Shown here one piece after another: positions 46,136-57,223 of a DNA stretch of 64,000 nucleotides. Position 1 is the first letter of the stretch, and every line of letters starts with the position of its first letter. The stretch comes from Chloranthus sessilifolius (lineage: Eukaryota; Streptophyta; Magnoliopsida; Chloranthales; Chloranthaceae), in NCBI GenBank assembly GCA_021018995.1, contig CM037589.1:59718101-59782100 (forward strand), read 5' to 3'. Position numbers and translations under genes: made by a program. The notes under the pieces are model-generated. The model was not told the origin of the DNA and searched no databases. It was given only the letters and a program-made list of their open reading frames with translations.

Positions 46136-47480
46136 GAGTTGGCCTTGCGATTACATCGATGGTTGATGATATTATAACGGGTTGAGTTTCATTCTCCCCC
46201 AGGTAGGCATACTTGAGATTTTCCGGAAGAGGTTTAAGTTCTAAGGACACTTTCTCCTCCTCTTTCGGCTTTTCCTTGATTAATTCAATTTGAGTTCCAC
46301 ACTCTATTTCCTGTTCTTCACCCAGACGTGGTGTGGAGTCCAACATGTGATTTACTTCTTGGATTAGTTGATCTACATCGAAATTTTCTCCAAAATGCGC
46401 AAGACAAGCTGCTAAAGGATCTTCAGATTCAGATGCATTAAATATTTCCTCTACAATTTCATCGAGTATGCATGCTTGTACATGTTCATCATCCTCCATG
46501 GGCTGCTTGGCAATATTAAAAATATTGAGTTCCACTGTCATATTCCCGAATGACAGATTCATGATCCCATTTCAACAATTGATCAGCGCATTGGAGGTTG
46601 CTAGGAATGGTCTTCCTAAAATCACTGGAATATTATTCTTCAAATTTGATGCCGGTTCAGTGTCTAGAACAACAAAATCTACAGGAAAGTAGAAAGAATC
46701 CACCTTGATGAGGACATTTTCCATAATTCCTCGAGGGATCTTTACGGACCGATCAGCTAACTGAAGGGTCATCGCAGTGGTCTTAAGTTCTCCCAATTCG
46801 AGCTCCTTATACACAGAATAAGGCAACAAGTTGACACTTGCTCCTAAATCCAAAAGGGCCTGATCAATACGGTTATCGCCGATGATGATCGAGATTGTAG
46901 GACAACCTGGGTCCTTGTAGTTGATTGGGAGCTTTGCTTACAACACTGAACTAACCAGCTCGGCTAAGAAAGCCTTTTTCGGAATATTGGTCTTTCTTTT
47001 GATTGTGACCAATTCCTTCAAAAATTTAGCATAAGCAGGTACTTGACGGATGGCGTCCAGGAAGGGAATATTAATTTTTAATTGCTTGAAAATCTCATTT
47101 ATTCCTTCCACATCGCGATTTCTCAGTGGTGCCATCAATCTTTGCGGGTACGGTGCTTTCGGAATAAAACTTTTCTTCAGTTCACTCTCGTCATCTAATA
47201 TTTCTTTTGCTTGTACTTTGTCATCAATTTCTTTTCTCTCTTCAGATTGCGTCTCTCTATTAGACTCTTCCTCCTCCTCTGGCAACACTACTTTGTTATC
47301 GACCTGCTTTCCAGATCTCAACGTTGTGATTGCCCGAATTTATTGTTGATTCTCCTCTTGTGTTGAAGTTGATGTTTGTTCAACAACCATTTGGCCCTTT
47401 TAGGAACAGTTGGCTTGAAACGAACCTTTTTCTTTCACAGAAAGGATGCCAATTGCCCAATTTGGGTCTCTATTTTAGAG
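46071..47480 (-). pseudogene. Athila gag end, aspartic protease and linker (broken)
   Basis: Minus strand: MRSGKQVDNKVVLPEEEEES (47321-) is an acidic linker, and PKAPYPQRLMAPLRNRDVEG (about 47170) is the pre-protease block typical of Athila. The protease active site LGASVNLLPYSVYKELELGE (46847-46790) starts the protein strand ending in VILGRPFLAT (46600-46570). The post-protease acidic segment at 46071-46562 leads to RT. Stops near 46935 and 46565 break the frame. Confidence 0.75.
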
Positions 47481-48859
47481 ATTGAGGATGTGAGAATGAA
47501 TGAGTTTCATCAGTCCTCGTGAGGAAGGAGTTTGTATGAGATGTGGGGTAGGATTTCCCTGTGGGTTGTTAAATCCAGGTGGTGGAAATGTCGTCACAAA
47601 ATTTTGTTGTGGTTGGTTTTGATAACCTCCCATTGGCTGCGTAAACTGAAAATTCTGGTTCATTTGCCGTGGCTGCCAAACCTGATTTTGATTATATTGA
47701 AATTGATTCGGGTTATTGAACCCTTGCTGCTAAAATTGCCCTTGACCGTAGTTCTGCTGCGGTCCTTGATTGAAATTTTATTGGGGATAAAAGTTCGTCC
47801 CCTGTTTCCTGGGCTGCATTCTTTGATTATCTTGTTTCCATGAGAAATTTGGGTGGTATCTCCAGCTATTTGGGTTATTCTCATTGAAAACATTTCCTTG
47901 ATTCCGCCCATAATTATTCACAACATTTAATTGTTCAGATGTGTCTTCATGATAGTTCTGCATTGAAGGACAATCATCTGCCATATGCATTGGACTTGCA
48001 CAAATTGAACATGCCTCAGGTTGTGTATTGACCATATGCACATTCTTCTTTAATTTCAATTCCTCCACTTGTTGAGTGAGGAAATCAATTTTAGCTATCA
48101 GATCTGGGGAATCCTTTACTATATATAGTCCTCCTTTCTTGGTTAAACTCCCGGCTTGATCACGGGCTTTGACTGATTGTTCCCGAGTCTTTGTGAAATC
48201 CCAGTGCTGAGAATCCTCAGCTAGCTTTTCTAAGAAAGCATAAGATTCAGTTTCTTTAAGGCTCAGGAATCTTCCGCCATTCATTGACTCCACCAGATGT
48301 CTATTTGGTTGATTTAGTCCATTGTAGAAACCTCTTGGACCGATCTCCACTTTGAGTATCCATGGTGCGGACATTTGAGTAAGAGATCCATGAATCTATC
48401 CCAAGCTTCATATAATCTCTCATCTTCCTCTTGCGTGAAATCCGTGATTTCACGTCTAAGGACATTCGTCTTCGCCATAGGGAAGAACTTTGACAGAAAC
48501 TTTTTGACCATCTGATCCCAGGTGGTTATGGATCCCGATGGTAGAGAATTTAACCATGCTTTTGCTTTATCCTTTATAGAGAAAGGAAATAAGCGCAGCC
48601 TAACAGATTCTTCGCTAAAATTTTGGTAAACAGATGAGCAGACTTCGACGAAGTCTTTAACGTGCTGGTATGAATCTTCTCGCTCCATGCCATGAAAGAT
48701 TGGAAGGATTTGGATGACATTTGTCCGAATTTCAAACCGGCCACCAGGTGTGGCAGGGTATACAATGCATGATGGGGTATTTGTAGTTATCGGAGAAAAC
48801 AGTTCTCTCAATGTTGGTTCTTCCTCTTATTCGAGTTGCCCATTCATGTTGTCAGTCAT
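47480..48859 (-). pseudogene. Athila gag (broken)
   Basis: Starts at an ATG at 48859 (MTDNMNGQLE, then a TAA). The retrotransposon gag domain follows: PIFHGMEREDSYQHVKDFVE, LRLFPFSIKDKAKAWLNSLP, WDQMVKKFLSKFFP, then RFMDLLLKCPHHGYSKW. A frameshift near 48370 precedes the GFYNGLNQPNRHLVES part. The zinc knuckle is CSICASPMHMADDC (about 47990-48030). The rest is Asn/Gln-rich (NQNFQFTQPMGGYQNQPQQN). The domain order is normal; stops and frameshifts make it non-functional. Confidence 0.8.
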
Positions 48860-49129
48860 ATTGACTTCAGTGGATGATTCACTTAAACAATTTTGCATTG
48901 ATCTAGCGTCCTTACGATTTGACCGACAAGCACGTTCGATCTCAGAATTTAACGGTTCTAAATTTCTCTCTTTAGAAGACCTAGTGTGCATGCAAATGAT
49001 GCACAGAGAGGAGGTTTCAGGCAGGAAAACCTCAGAATTTTTTATTTATTTATTTTTTAAATTAAAATTTTAAAATTGAAATTTCTGAAAATTAAAAAAA
49101 ATAATAAATAAAAAAAAATTAAAAAAAAA

Positions 49130-49182
49130 TCGATTGATCGAGTGTGAGTCTCGATCAATCGAGGCAAGGTCGATGCATCGAC
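49130..49182. repeat. Phased palindrome cluster in the Athila leader
   Basis: Three sites with 12-bp cores starting at 49130 (TCGATTGATCGA), 49151 (TCGATCAATCGA) and 49170 (TCGATGCATCGA), between the primer-binding site and gag. Spacing is 21 and 19 bp. Confidence 0.85.
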
Positions 49183-49289
49183 TCCCAGCAAATTTTTTTT
49201 TATTTTTTATTTAAGCAGAAATACTATTTCAATCCTCGAAAATTCCTAAAATTTATTGTCTACCAAAAATTCAGATTTTCTTAATTTGA

Positions 49290-49307
49290 TCCCCGGCAAC
49301 GGCGCCA
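49290..49307 (-). other. Primer-binding site, tRNA-Asp
   Basis: Minus strand TGGCGCCGTTGCCGGGGA is complementary to the 3' end of plant tRNA-Asp. It starts six bases after the 5' LTR end. Confidence 0.85.
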
Positions 49308-49313
49308 AAAACT

Positions 49314-51123
49314 TGGTGTGAATTTTTAATGTGTAATGTTTTACTCGCAAGTGCACGAATCGGTTTGTATATAGTGGGTGCGGAGTACGAGATCGTTCCC
49401 ACGAGGACTAATTTTGAAAGACCTAAAAGAGACAAGCAATTCTAGAAATCTACTAAGATCTAACAGTATTCTACCAGTTTTATGATTTAAGCGATTGATG
49501 AGATTGTAATTAATGACTACAAAAATAAAACTTAATTGATAATTCAAAAGGAAAGGTAAAGATGATGATAAAGATAAAGATACTAAATCCTCCCATCTTT
49601 GGTCCGTTCTTCTTATAATATAAATCTAAGGATTAAATTATGAGATATTTCATTGGTAACAAATATCTTTTATGGAAGATCAATGGTCAACACCCTAATA
49701 GGTTCCACGTTGCATCCCTGCAATCAGGACTTAGATGATTTTCATATATAGATCTGGGATCAAGGGCATGGCTAGGCACACATGATCTCAGGTTCAAATA
49801 AAAATCATCCCCAAACTGGGTGAAAATTCCAACAAGAATACCACTTATAAATCTGAAATTAAGGGCATGGCTAGGCACACTTTATTCAGATTATGGAGTA
49901 TTTAAGATAAAATTACCATTACAGATTCAAGATCCAGGGCATGGCTAGGCACACTCGATCCCAGAACATAATCATAATTAGATCCACACGATGAAAGCAA
50001 AAAGATCATAACAATGATTGGGTAAAATTACCGTCACAGATTTGAGATCCCGGGCATGGCTAGGCACACGCGATCTCGGTTAGTGGCGGGGATTTCATCC
50101 GTTCATGATAGCACAACAACCATAAAATAAAATCTCATATTTTAATCCTAAATTTATATTATTAAAAGTACATCCCTCGGATGGGAATCATTAGATCCCC
50201 ATCCCTATAAATTTAGCCACACATATTGTAATTAAATGACATAAATAAATAAATACGAGAAAATAACATTAATTTAAGAAATTAAAATTACCTCAAACTT
50301 CAAAAGAACTTACTTTGATCCAAAAGTACGATGATCTTCAGAAACGAAATTAATGCAGGAATAAACTTTGAACAAAATTTATAAACTGAATGGATGAGTA
50401 CCGAAAAATTAAAGGAACAAAGCTCTCAAAAAAGAATAATAAAACTTCCCTATTTCTATGTCTAACTATGAAAAATAAAGGCTAAAAACTAAGAACTTTA
50501 AAACTAAAACTCTCTCCTAAAATTAATTCTATCTAATTAATTCCTCTCTAATTCTCCTTTTCCGAAGTGTTTGAGTCGCTTTAAATAGACCCTCGTCGCG
50601 GAAGTCTCCCAAGCCAAAATTTTAGGGTCGATGCATCGAGCCGCCAAAAAGTCCCAAAAATTAGCTTTACAGTGTTAGTTTCGTGTCAGACTCTGACTTA
50701 TCCTCGATTAATCGACCTATAGGGTTGATGCATCGACCCCAGAAATCCGTGAAATTTAGCACTTTCTTTTGGTTCAGACACTGCTTCGGTATTTAGACTA
50801 TAACTTCCTGTCTGGAACTCAGATTGAGGTGATTCTTGAGCCGCTGGAAAGCTAACGAAAAGATCTACAAATTTCATGTTTTGATAATTTCATAATTCAG
50901 CCATCTTAAAGGTCAAAATTTAGCCGCAAGTCGCACTAAGTTCTTGATTACCCAAAGTTGCAGTGTTTTGACATTATATTTAGAATTCTTGGACTGTTTT
51001 CTATACTTGGCTTGTATTTACCTGAAACACTTCAAATCTAATCATTCTCATCAGATAGCCTTCATCGGACAGCTAAATATAGGTATTTAGGGGTGAAATA
51101 TAATCATTTTTCAGTACTCATCA
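49314..51123 (-). repeat. Athila 5' LTR
   Basis: 1810 bp, pairs with 35692-38222. The nested solo LTR is absent, giving the empty site. One palindrome unit of 22 bp is missing compared with the other LTR: a single site at 50627 where the partner has 37704 and 37726. The remaining two sites are at 50703 and 50724. Confidence 0.9.
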
Positions 51124-51919
51124 GTACACGTCAAGTATGATTCTTGGATCACTTTTCATAATGTGTGTCACATGGAAACAAAATCTTACCAAAACCATCG
51201 GAATAGCATAATCTCAAGAATTATTGTGTCGATGATTTGGATATAAAATGCTACCCGTTTGATGAAAAGAAAAAATGTTTGGTAAATTACAAGACAATAA
51301 AAATGTCAATTTCCGTTAAGGCATAGCTTATGAGTAACCCCACTTATCGTTATATTTGTTTTATGAGCTTCCTTTTTTGTGATATATAATATGTAGGTAT
51401 AATATAAAAGATGAAAACTGATATAGTATCGATCATTTATCATTATGATGGGACACTCATTATTGATCAAGATGTAGCGAACTATCACGGGAGAAAACAA
51501 AGGAAAGAAAGTATAAGAAGGGACATCTTGTTTGTGGAATTCTTACAAGAGACGTGTGTCACAGCAATTGGATGGGAGAGAAGTCCCTTATAACTCTCAA
51601 ATATTCATAGTACAGTGTAACTAAGTCGTCATTAGTCATCGACTTAGTGAACGAAGGAGATCTTCAGGAGATGCTTATTAATTTCGGAAACCAATATGAA
51701 TATATTATCGTATATATAATTAAACCGCCAATCGACCTCCAATTCGGTCGCAGTATAAACCACGAAGGTAGAAGTTCATCAAAAGTAGATCATAAAATAA
51801 AGGATCACTTCACTACCGGTAATAGGTACGAATTTATTTTTGTTAATTGTGTCTCTACCATCTTTGATATAAGGTAATGATATGTGGTAGGTTCTAACAA
51901 TTAGAGTAATTTACAACAG

Positions 51920-52608
51920 GGGAAATGAGAAAAGATTTGAACCAAGAAAGTCTGGCTATAGTATCTCTGATGCGAATAATGAGGTTGACAGGTAATGTAA
52001 AAACTATGATAAACACATAATCATTCTACTTATCCATGCATCATAATAGCTATTGGGCCTATACGCAAAATTTTAGGGAAATGATATGGCAATGGTACTA
52101 ATAATGAGAATGAAGTTTGAAGGGGGGTGAATCGCCCTAAATTTGGATCAATAAACTCCGGCTATAGTAGCTATGCTACGAATCATCCAGTTGACAGGTG
52201 CTGTAAAAACCATGATAAACACATAATCATTCTACTTATTCATACATCATAATAGCTATTGGGCCTATACTCAAAATTGTAGAGAAATAATATGGCAATG
52301 GTACTAAGAATGAGAATTATGTTTGTAGGGCGGTAATTCGCCCTAGATTTGGACCAATAAACTCCAGCTACACTAGTTATGATACGAATCTCCAGTTGAT
52401 AGGTGATGTAAATATCACGATAAACACATAATCATTGTACTTATTCATACATTATAATAGTTATTGGGCCTATACTCAAAATTCTAGGGAATTAATATGG
52501 CAATGGTACTAACAATGATAATGACGTTCGCAGGGTGGTAAATCGCCCTAGATTTGGACCAATAAACTCTGGCTACAGTAGCTATGATACAAATCATCCA
52601 GCTGAAAG
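51920..52608 (+). repeat. Four-fold tandem amplification of a small MULE exon with its intron
   Basis: Period 205-206 bp. Exon copies at 51920-51991, 52123-52197, 52329-52402 and 52534-52608, each preceded by AG and followed by GT. Copy 1 encodes KRFEPRKSGYSISDANNEVD and copy 4 RPRFGPINSGYSSYDTNHPA. Copies 2 and 3 have the same sequence with stops or shifts. The introns between (AACACATAATCATTCTACTT, TATTGGGCCTATACTCAAAA) are near identical. Confidence 0.75.
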
Positions 52609-54082
52609 GTTAGTGAAAAATGAACAAAATTTACAATCCCGAGATGTATTTATGTGGAACAATAGTTTTATTTTTCTGCAATTTAGTATAAAAGAACTAA
52701 ATAGAGACATATATGAGTTCTTTAGTTTTATAATAAACACCAATTTGATATAGGTTTAGAACTCATTAAAGTTGTTCATTTACCAAATTGAAATGATGAT
52801 TGATAAATGTATTCTTTAATTTTATTCCCTAAAGTATATATTCAAAGAATGAATCAGATAATGCTTCGAGAGATGGTCAAAGTATTTATTTCGACGACAA
52901 CGAAACAAGCACACTTGGTGTTGATGAAGTTATAGGGGTTAACGAGGTATTCGAAGAATAAAACTTTGAAAGATGTAAGGTGAAGGAGGGGGTGAAGCGG
53001 AAGGAAGGGCTAAATGAGAACCCATCATATAAAAGTAAAAAGAATGAAGTGTCTAATTGGGCGGAGCTGGTGGAGGAGTGTAATGAAACGATATCATCAA
53101 AACGTAGGAAGAATGAAGGGGACAATTGGATAAAGCTGAACGAGGGTCTGAACGGAAGGGTGTCCCAAAAATGCAAGAAGGGCAAACGTCCTAACGGGGC
53201 GAAGCCAAATAAGGAGCCGAACAAAAGAGTACATCCAAAAGGCAACAAGAATGGGGAGTATAATCATAACCAAGGCTTCTTTTCGCAGTGTACGCCAATC
53301 GATTCGATGGGTTTCCAAAATTTTGAGTCTCGATTCTTTTTCGATGATGAAAGCGAGGATGACTCTAATAAGTTGAACGTTGGGCCGATCTTCCGTTCGA
53401 AAGAAGTTTTTCATACCTTTATGAGGGAATATGCTATAAGAAAGAATTTTATATTGAATTCCATAAAGACATGTCAAACACTTATTACAGCAGAGTGTGC
53501 AAGTCTCTCTTGCCCTTGGCATATACATGCTTCGAAGCAACGTGACGTTTTGGCATTCCAAGTGAAAAGTTATGTGTCGTATCATTCATGTTTATTTTTG
53601 GGGGTTAGTTCAAGTCATCAACAAGCATCAAGTAAATGGATTGCTAGTCAAATTACTAATCGACTGAGCAAGCATCCTAATATGAGACCCCATGCGATTG
53701 CATTTGATATGAAGGAAAAATTTGGTGTAGAAGTCAGCTACTTCAAAGCATGGAAGGGAAAGGAAATTGCTTTCGAACATGCTTTTAGGATGAATCATAT
53801 AATTTACTACCATCTTACTACATCGAGTTAAAGCGAGTAGATTCGGGAGCTGTGACTGTTTTACTTCGGCGTCCTGACGATGCCTTATTCTGATTTTTCT
53901 AGGCATTTGGGCCATCAATCCGCAACTATCGGAAAAAAACACTTATGTCGAATTATCTCATTGATGGGGCTCATCTTAGAGGCAAATATGTCAATAAATT
54001 GCAACAATAACTGATGGTAACAACGGGTTGTTCCCCTTGACATTTGCAGCGTTTGAGGAAGAAACAAAGGAAGCATAAAGTT

Positions 54083-54188
54083 GATTTTGAACCATACTAC
54101 GTGAACAAATCATTGCTGATGATGAAACTCCTTTTGATTTTGAACCATACTACGTGAACAAATCATTGCTGATGATGAAACTCCTTTT
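54083..54188 (+). repeat. 53-bp exact tandem duplication in the transposase
   Basis: Unit GATTTTGAACCATACTACGT... occurs at 54083-54135 and 54136-54188. As 53 is not a multiple of three it shifts the reading frame of the transposase. Confidence 0.9.
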
Positions 54189-55179
54189 GTATTCATTAGT
54201 GATCGCAACAAAGCTTTGATAGAAGTTCTGAATGTGATTTTTTCGCATGCAATCCAAAGTTATTGTTTTAAGCACCTGTGTGATAACTTTGAGAAGAAAT
54301 TCAAGCGCAAGTTTCTTCTACGTTGGTAATGGGTAATTGCTTGCAGCTTTACGGTACCGGATTTTGAGGCAGAAATGGATGGGTTGAAGGAAAGTAACCT
54401 TGATTATTGGGAATGATTAAACAGTGTTGATAAACATCTATAGTCTAGAGTGTATTTTCCAGGAAGGCGATATGATTTGTTGACAACAAATATATCTGAA
54501 TCTTTGAACTCTGTGCTGAAGTTTGATAGAGCTCTGCCTATCACGTCCATCATTGAAAAGACGCGTGAAAAGTTAACCGAATATTTCTACCAAAGGATGC
54601 TTGATGGTGCAACCTTGGGGACTGGTTTGATAGAGTACGCAGAAAGATGTTTATGCCGTCAATCTGATTTTGCATCGCGTATGTGGCCTACTCCGTCCAA
54701 TTTGAATGAGTTTAATGTTAGGACCAGTACTAAAAAATTTAATGTTAACCTAGAGATGAAGACATGCTCTTGCCGCCAATTTGATGTGTTGGGTCACTCA
54801 TGCTCCCATGCGTTGGCTGTAATAAAATGTCGGTGGGCTACAATATTAGATTATTGTGAAGATTGGTTCAAGGTTGATAGATATCGTGTTACGTACAAGG
54901 AAGTTATGCACCTCACTGGTCGCCCAAAAAAAAAATTGGTGGTAAATACGAGGGCGCTAATGTTCTACCGCCACATCCTAGAAACTCCTCCAGTCGCCCA
55001 AAAAAAATTTGATATAAGTCAGCACACGAGACTGATAGGAAAGGTACTTGCAGCGTGTGTAGCCTCAAAAGACATAATCGGAGGGGTTGCCTACAAAAAA
55101 TTAGCGGAGCTGCACAAGAGGAATGGTTTTAGAGGTTGGTGGTACCCCTAAAATAGTATTTGTCCCATCATTATTTAAT

Positions 55180-55642
55180 GGGAAAATTTTAAAATAACCC
55201 CTGAACTTTCACCCCGTCATCAATAACGCCCTAAACTATTGATAATATCAAATAGGCACCCAAAGTACGCTTAAGTTCATCAACTAAGCCCCTATCGTCA
55301 TCTTCCGTTAATGACTGAACAGACAACACTGAGTTGGCATACACCTCAGCAAAATAGCATGTGTGGTACCCATATGGCGAGGACTTAGCTGCCACGTTGG
55401 CATACAACTCAGCAATATAGCATATGTGGCACCCCACGTAGCGCCACGTGGGTGCCACACACACTATTTTGCTGAGTTGTATGCCAACTCAATGTTTTTC
55501 GTTCAATCATTAACGGAAGGTGACAATAGGGGTTTAATTGATGAACTTAAGTGTACTTTAGGTGCCTATTTGATATTATCAATAGTTTAGGTGCATTATT
55601 GATGGCGGGGTGTAAGTTTAGGGGTTATTTTAAAATTTTCCC
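55180..55642. mobile_element. Near-complete palindromic MITE, TSD TTATTTAAT
   Basis: 463 bp. The ends GGGAAAATTTTAAAATAACC and GGTTATTTTAAAATTTTCCC are perfect inverted repeats, and the inverted similarity continues about 200 bp inward (GATAATATCAAATAGGCACC / GGTGCCTATTTGATATTATC). The 9-bp duplication TTATTTAAT lies on both sides (55171-55179, 55643-55651). The inverted arm B has the empty site with one TTATTTAAT. MULE-type by duplication length. Confidence 0.9.
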
Positions 55643-56169
55643 TTATTTAATTCTCAAAATTTATTTATAAACCTTTTTTTTTTAAGTGAAACATATTTTA
55701 TATAAAAAAACGTATAAAACATGTTTTAAACAAAAAATACGCGTCTTATATATTTTCCCGTATGAAATAGCTTTTTATATGTTTCTTGAAAAAAATGACG
55801 TTTTATCTTGACTATTGTAGCCACTGGTCACCATCAGACAAGATGACACTCATTGCCTGTGTTGAACTCCATTTATTTTTTAATTAAAGAAATTTCATTT
55901 TGTGAACTTTCAATAAGATCTTGCTTACTATTTTCTAGAAAATCTCATTGTCAGTTTTCATGATAACAGTTAGTTGTTTTTTATACATTTCTCCCAACTC
56001 CCAATAATAACCAATCTTATAGCCCTTCCAAATATTACGGTACATACTATCAAGTTTCAAAAATTATAGTTTCTATTGTTATTACAGTAGAGAAGTTGTT
56101 CTTCAGAAATACACGTTGGAGTGGAAGAAAAAAATGACGAAAAAATGGATTAACAAAGCATATCCCTAG

Positions 56170-56769
56170 TTAATATCTATCATCGCTACTGACGTCATTC
56201 TCTTCGCCGTCGTTCTCCTTGGCATCCTCGTTATTTTCATTAACATGCTGATCATTTGCCATGTGTGGCATAAGCTCTCTCTCAAGGGAAACCATACCGA
56301 TCATTGCCTGCAATCATCAATAGTACGAGTAAGAGTTGTATCTATAAATATACATATGTAAAATCTAATAAAAAATAATTATTTATACGATTACAATCTA
56401 GTCACTATAATCAAATCGCAACATGAACGATGTGTTTACGGCTAGGCCGGTACGATAATCCTCTGCGGTCGGAGGTTTCGTTGGACCTACAAAACAGTTA
56501 GACACAAGTATAGTAAAATTTCTAACAAGTTAAAAGGTTGAACGATCATTTATATGAAACATACTAACTGTTATGATGTTCCTCGCAGTCATCGTCAACG
56601 CTGCTCGACCTTGATAAACAAGACACGAGAGCGAGTGAATATTTTCTACTGTCTGCCCAGAAGAAAGTCGATTAAGAATCAGGACCTCAAATCTTACGAC
56701 TCTCCTCTCCCTCAAAATGGCTATCATGGTAGTCATACGTGCCTCATTGTGTGGATCAACGCTAGCCAT
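56170..56769 (-). pseudogene. MULE-borne Nse4 C-terminal-domain gene, copy A
   Basis: Spliced minus-strand gene. Exon 1 (56769-56565) starts MASVDPHNEARMTTM and reads FEVLILNRLSSGQTVENIHS, the conserved LNR-S-x-QTVEN core of Nse4, ending at a GTATGT donor. Exon 2 begins at 56486 after TTTTGTAG. The junction gives VSPTKPPTAEDY and the exon runs on to SFMLRFDYSD, matching the VSPRNAP...FVFRFDFKDW block. Exon 3 (56307-56170) reads AMIGMVSLERELMPHMA, matching the MVPVGEELMPHR end, with an acidic tail. Nse4 is the kleisin of SMC5/6 and this domain binds the Smc5 head. Only the C-terminal third of a normal Nse4 is present. Exon 2 has TAG where the family Trp stands, so this copy is probably dead. 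It lies convergent to the transposase, as mudrB does in maize MuDR. Confidence 0.7.
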
Positions 56770-57223
56770 CGAATCGATTAATAAAAAATTCAAGAATTTC
56801 CAACTCAATTCTGATTAGAAATTTGTTGCAAGAATCAGGTTTAAATAATACACTCAAGGTTGCTCGATTTTCTTTTGTTGTAAGACCCGGGTTTAAATAA
56901 TGCACTCAAGGTTACCATAGGGAGTCTACCATTTACTATTGAACCACAAGGTTGCCCGATATATGGTTTGGTTTAATAGGTAATATCGTTTGAAGAAATG
57001 AAAGCATTACTTTTGATGCTTTTCACGTAGGGATGAAAGTAACACTAATGTCCTCCATTGGCTAATAATGAGCTTCATTACCTTGATTTCAAATTATTTT
57101 CTAAAAATAATAAATTCTAATACACCAGGCTCATTTTTGGGAATTAATGCAAATGACAATCTTATTACAAAGAAAGGCATCCAGTTTCACAAGATATAGA
57201 AAGTGATGGCCATTACAAAAGTC

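Larger units (their letters stand above)
35692..51123 (-). mobile_element. Athila-type Ty3/gypsy LTR retrotransposon, 15.4 kb
   Basis: Complete structure on the minus strand: 5' LTR 49314-51123, tRNA-Asp primer site 49290-49307, gag, protease, reverse transcriptase, RNase H, integrase, a further ORF region, polypurine tract and 3' LTR 35692-38222. Both LTRs begin TGGTGTGAATTTTTAATG and end CAGTACTCATCA in plus orientation, and the element is flanked by GTACA on both sides (35687-35691, 51124-51128). The LTRs are very similar apart from a nested solo LTR in one, so the insertion is fairly recent, but all coding frames carry breaks. Protease motif, integrase sequence and the extra 3' ORF place it in the Athila lineage. 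The GTCGAT-NN-ATCGAC palindromes in its non-coding parts are reported as separate features. Confidence 0.9.
51411..55151 (+). pseudogene. MULE (MuDR-like) transposase gene of copy A, broken
   Basis: Exon 1 begins MKTDIVSIIYHYDGTL (51411). With one frameshift near 51590 it continues DLVNEGDLQEMLINFG, the PB1-like N-terminal domain of plant MULE transposases. Small repeated exons follow (51920-52608). A Lys-rich linker leads to the MuDR DNA-binding domain (FRSKEVFHTFMREYAIRKNF to CPWHIHASKQRD, about 53390-53550) and KWIASQITNRLSKHPNMRP. The DDE-domain part (53830-54450) is riddled with stops and holds a 53-bp tandem duplication. The last part is open again (54450-55151): LTTNISESLNSVLKFDRALP, then the SWIM zinc finger CSCRQFDVLGHSCSHALAVI (about 54768-54830). 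It would normally excise and insert the element; it cannot be made now. Confidence 0.8.
54957..56998. repeat. Large inverted repeat, arm A
   Basis: From the transposase 3' end through the Nse4-like gene to about 56998, this arm is matched in inverted orientation by 58800-61480. The spacer is about 1.8 kb. Arm A carries an extra 463-bp MITE (55180-55642). Confidence 0.8.

Noticed and set aside
45458-46166. Plus-strand open frames across the Athila RT
   Set aside because: Antisense to the well-supported minus-strand reverse transcriptase.
52886-53585. Minus-strand open frames antisense to the MULE transposase
   Set aside because: Shadows of the plus-strand MuDR DNA-binding domain, which has clear family motifs.
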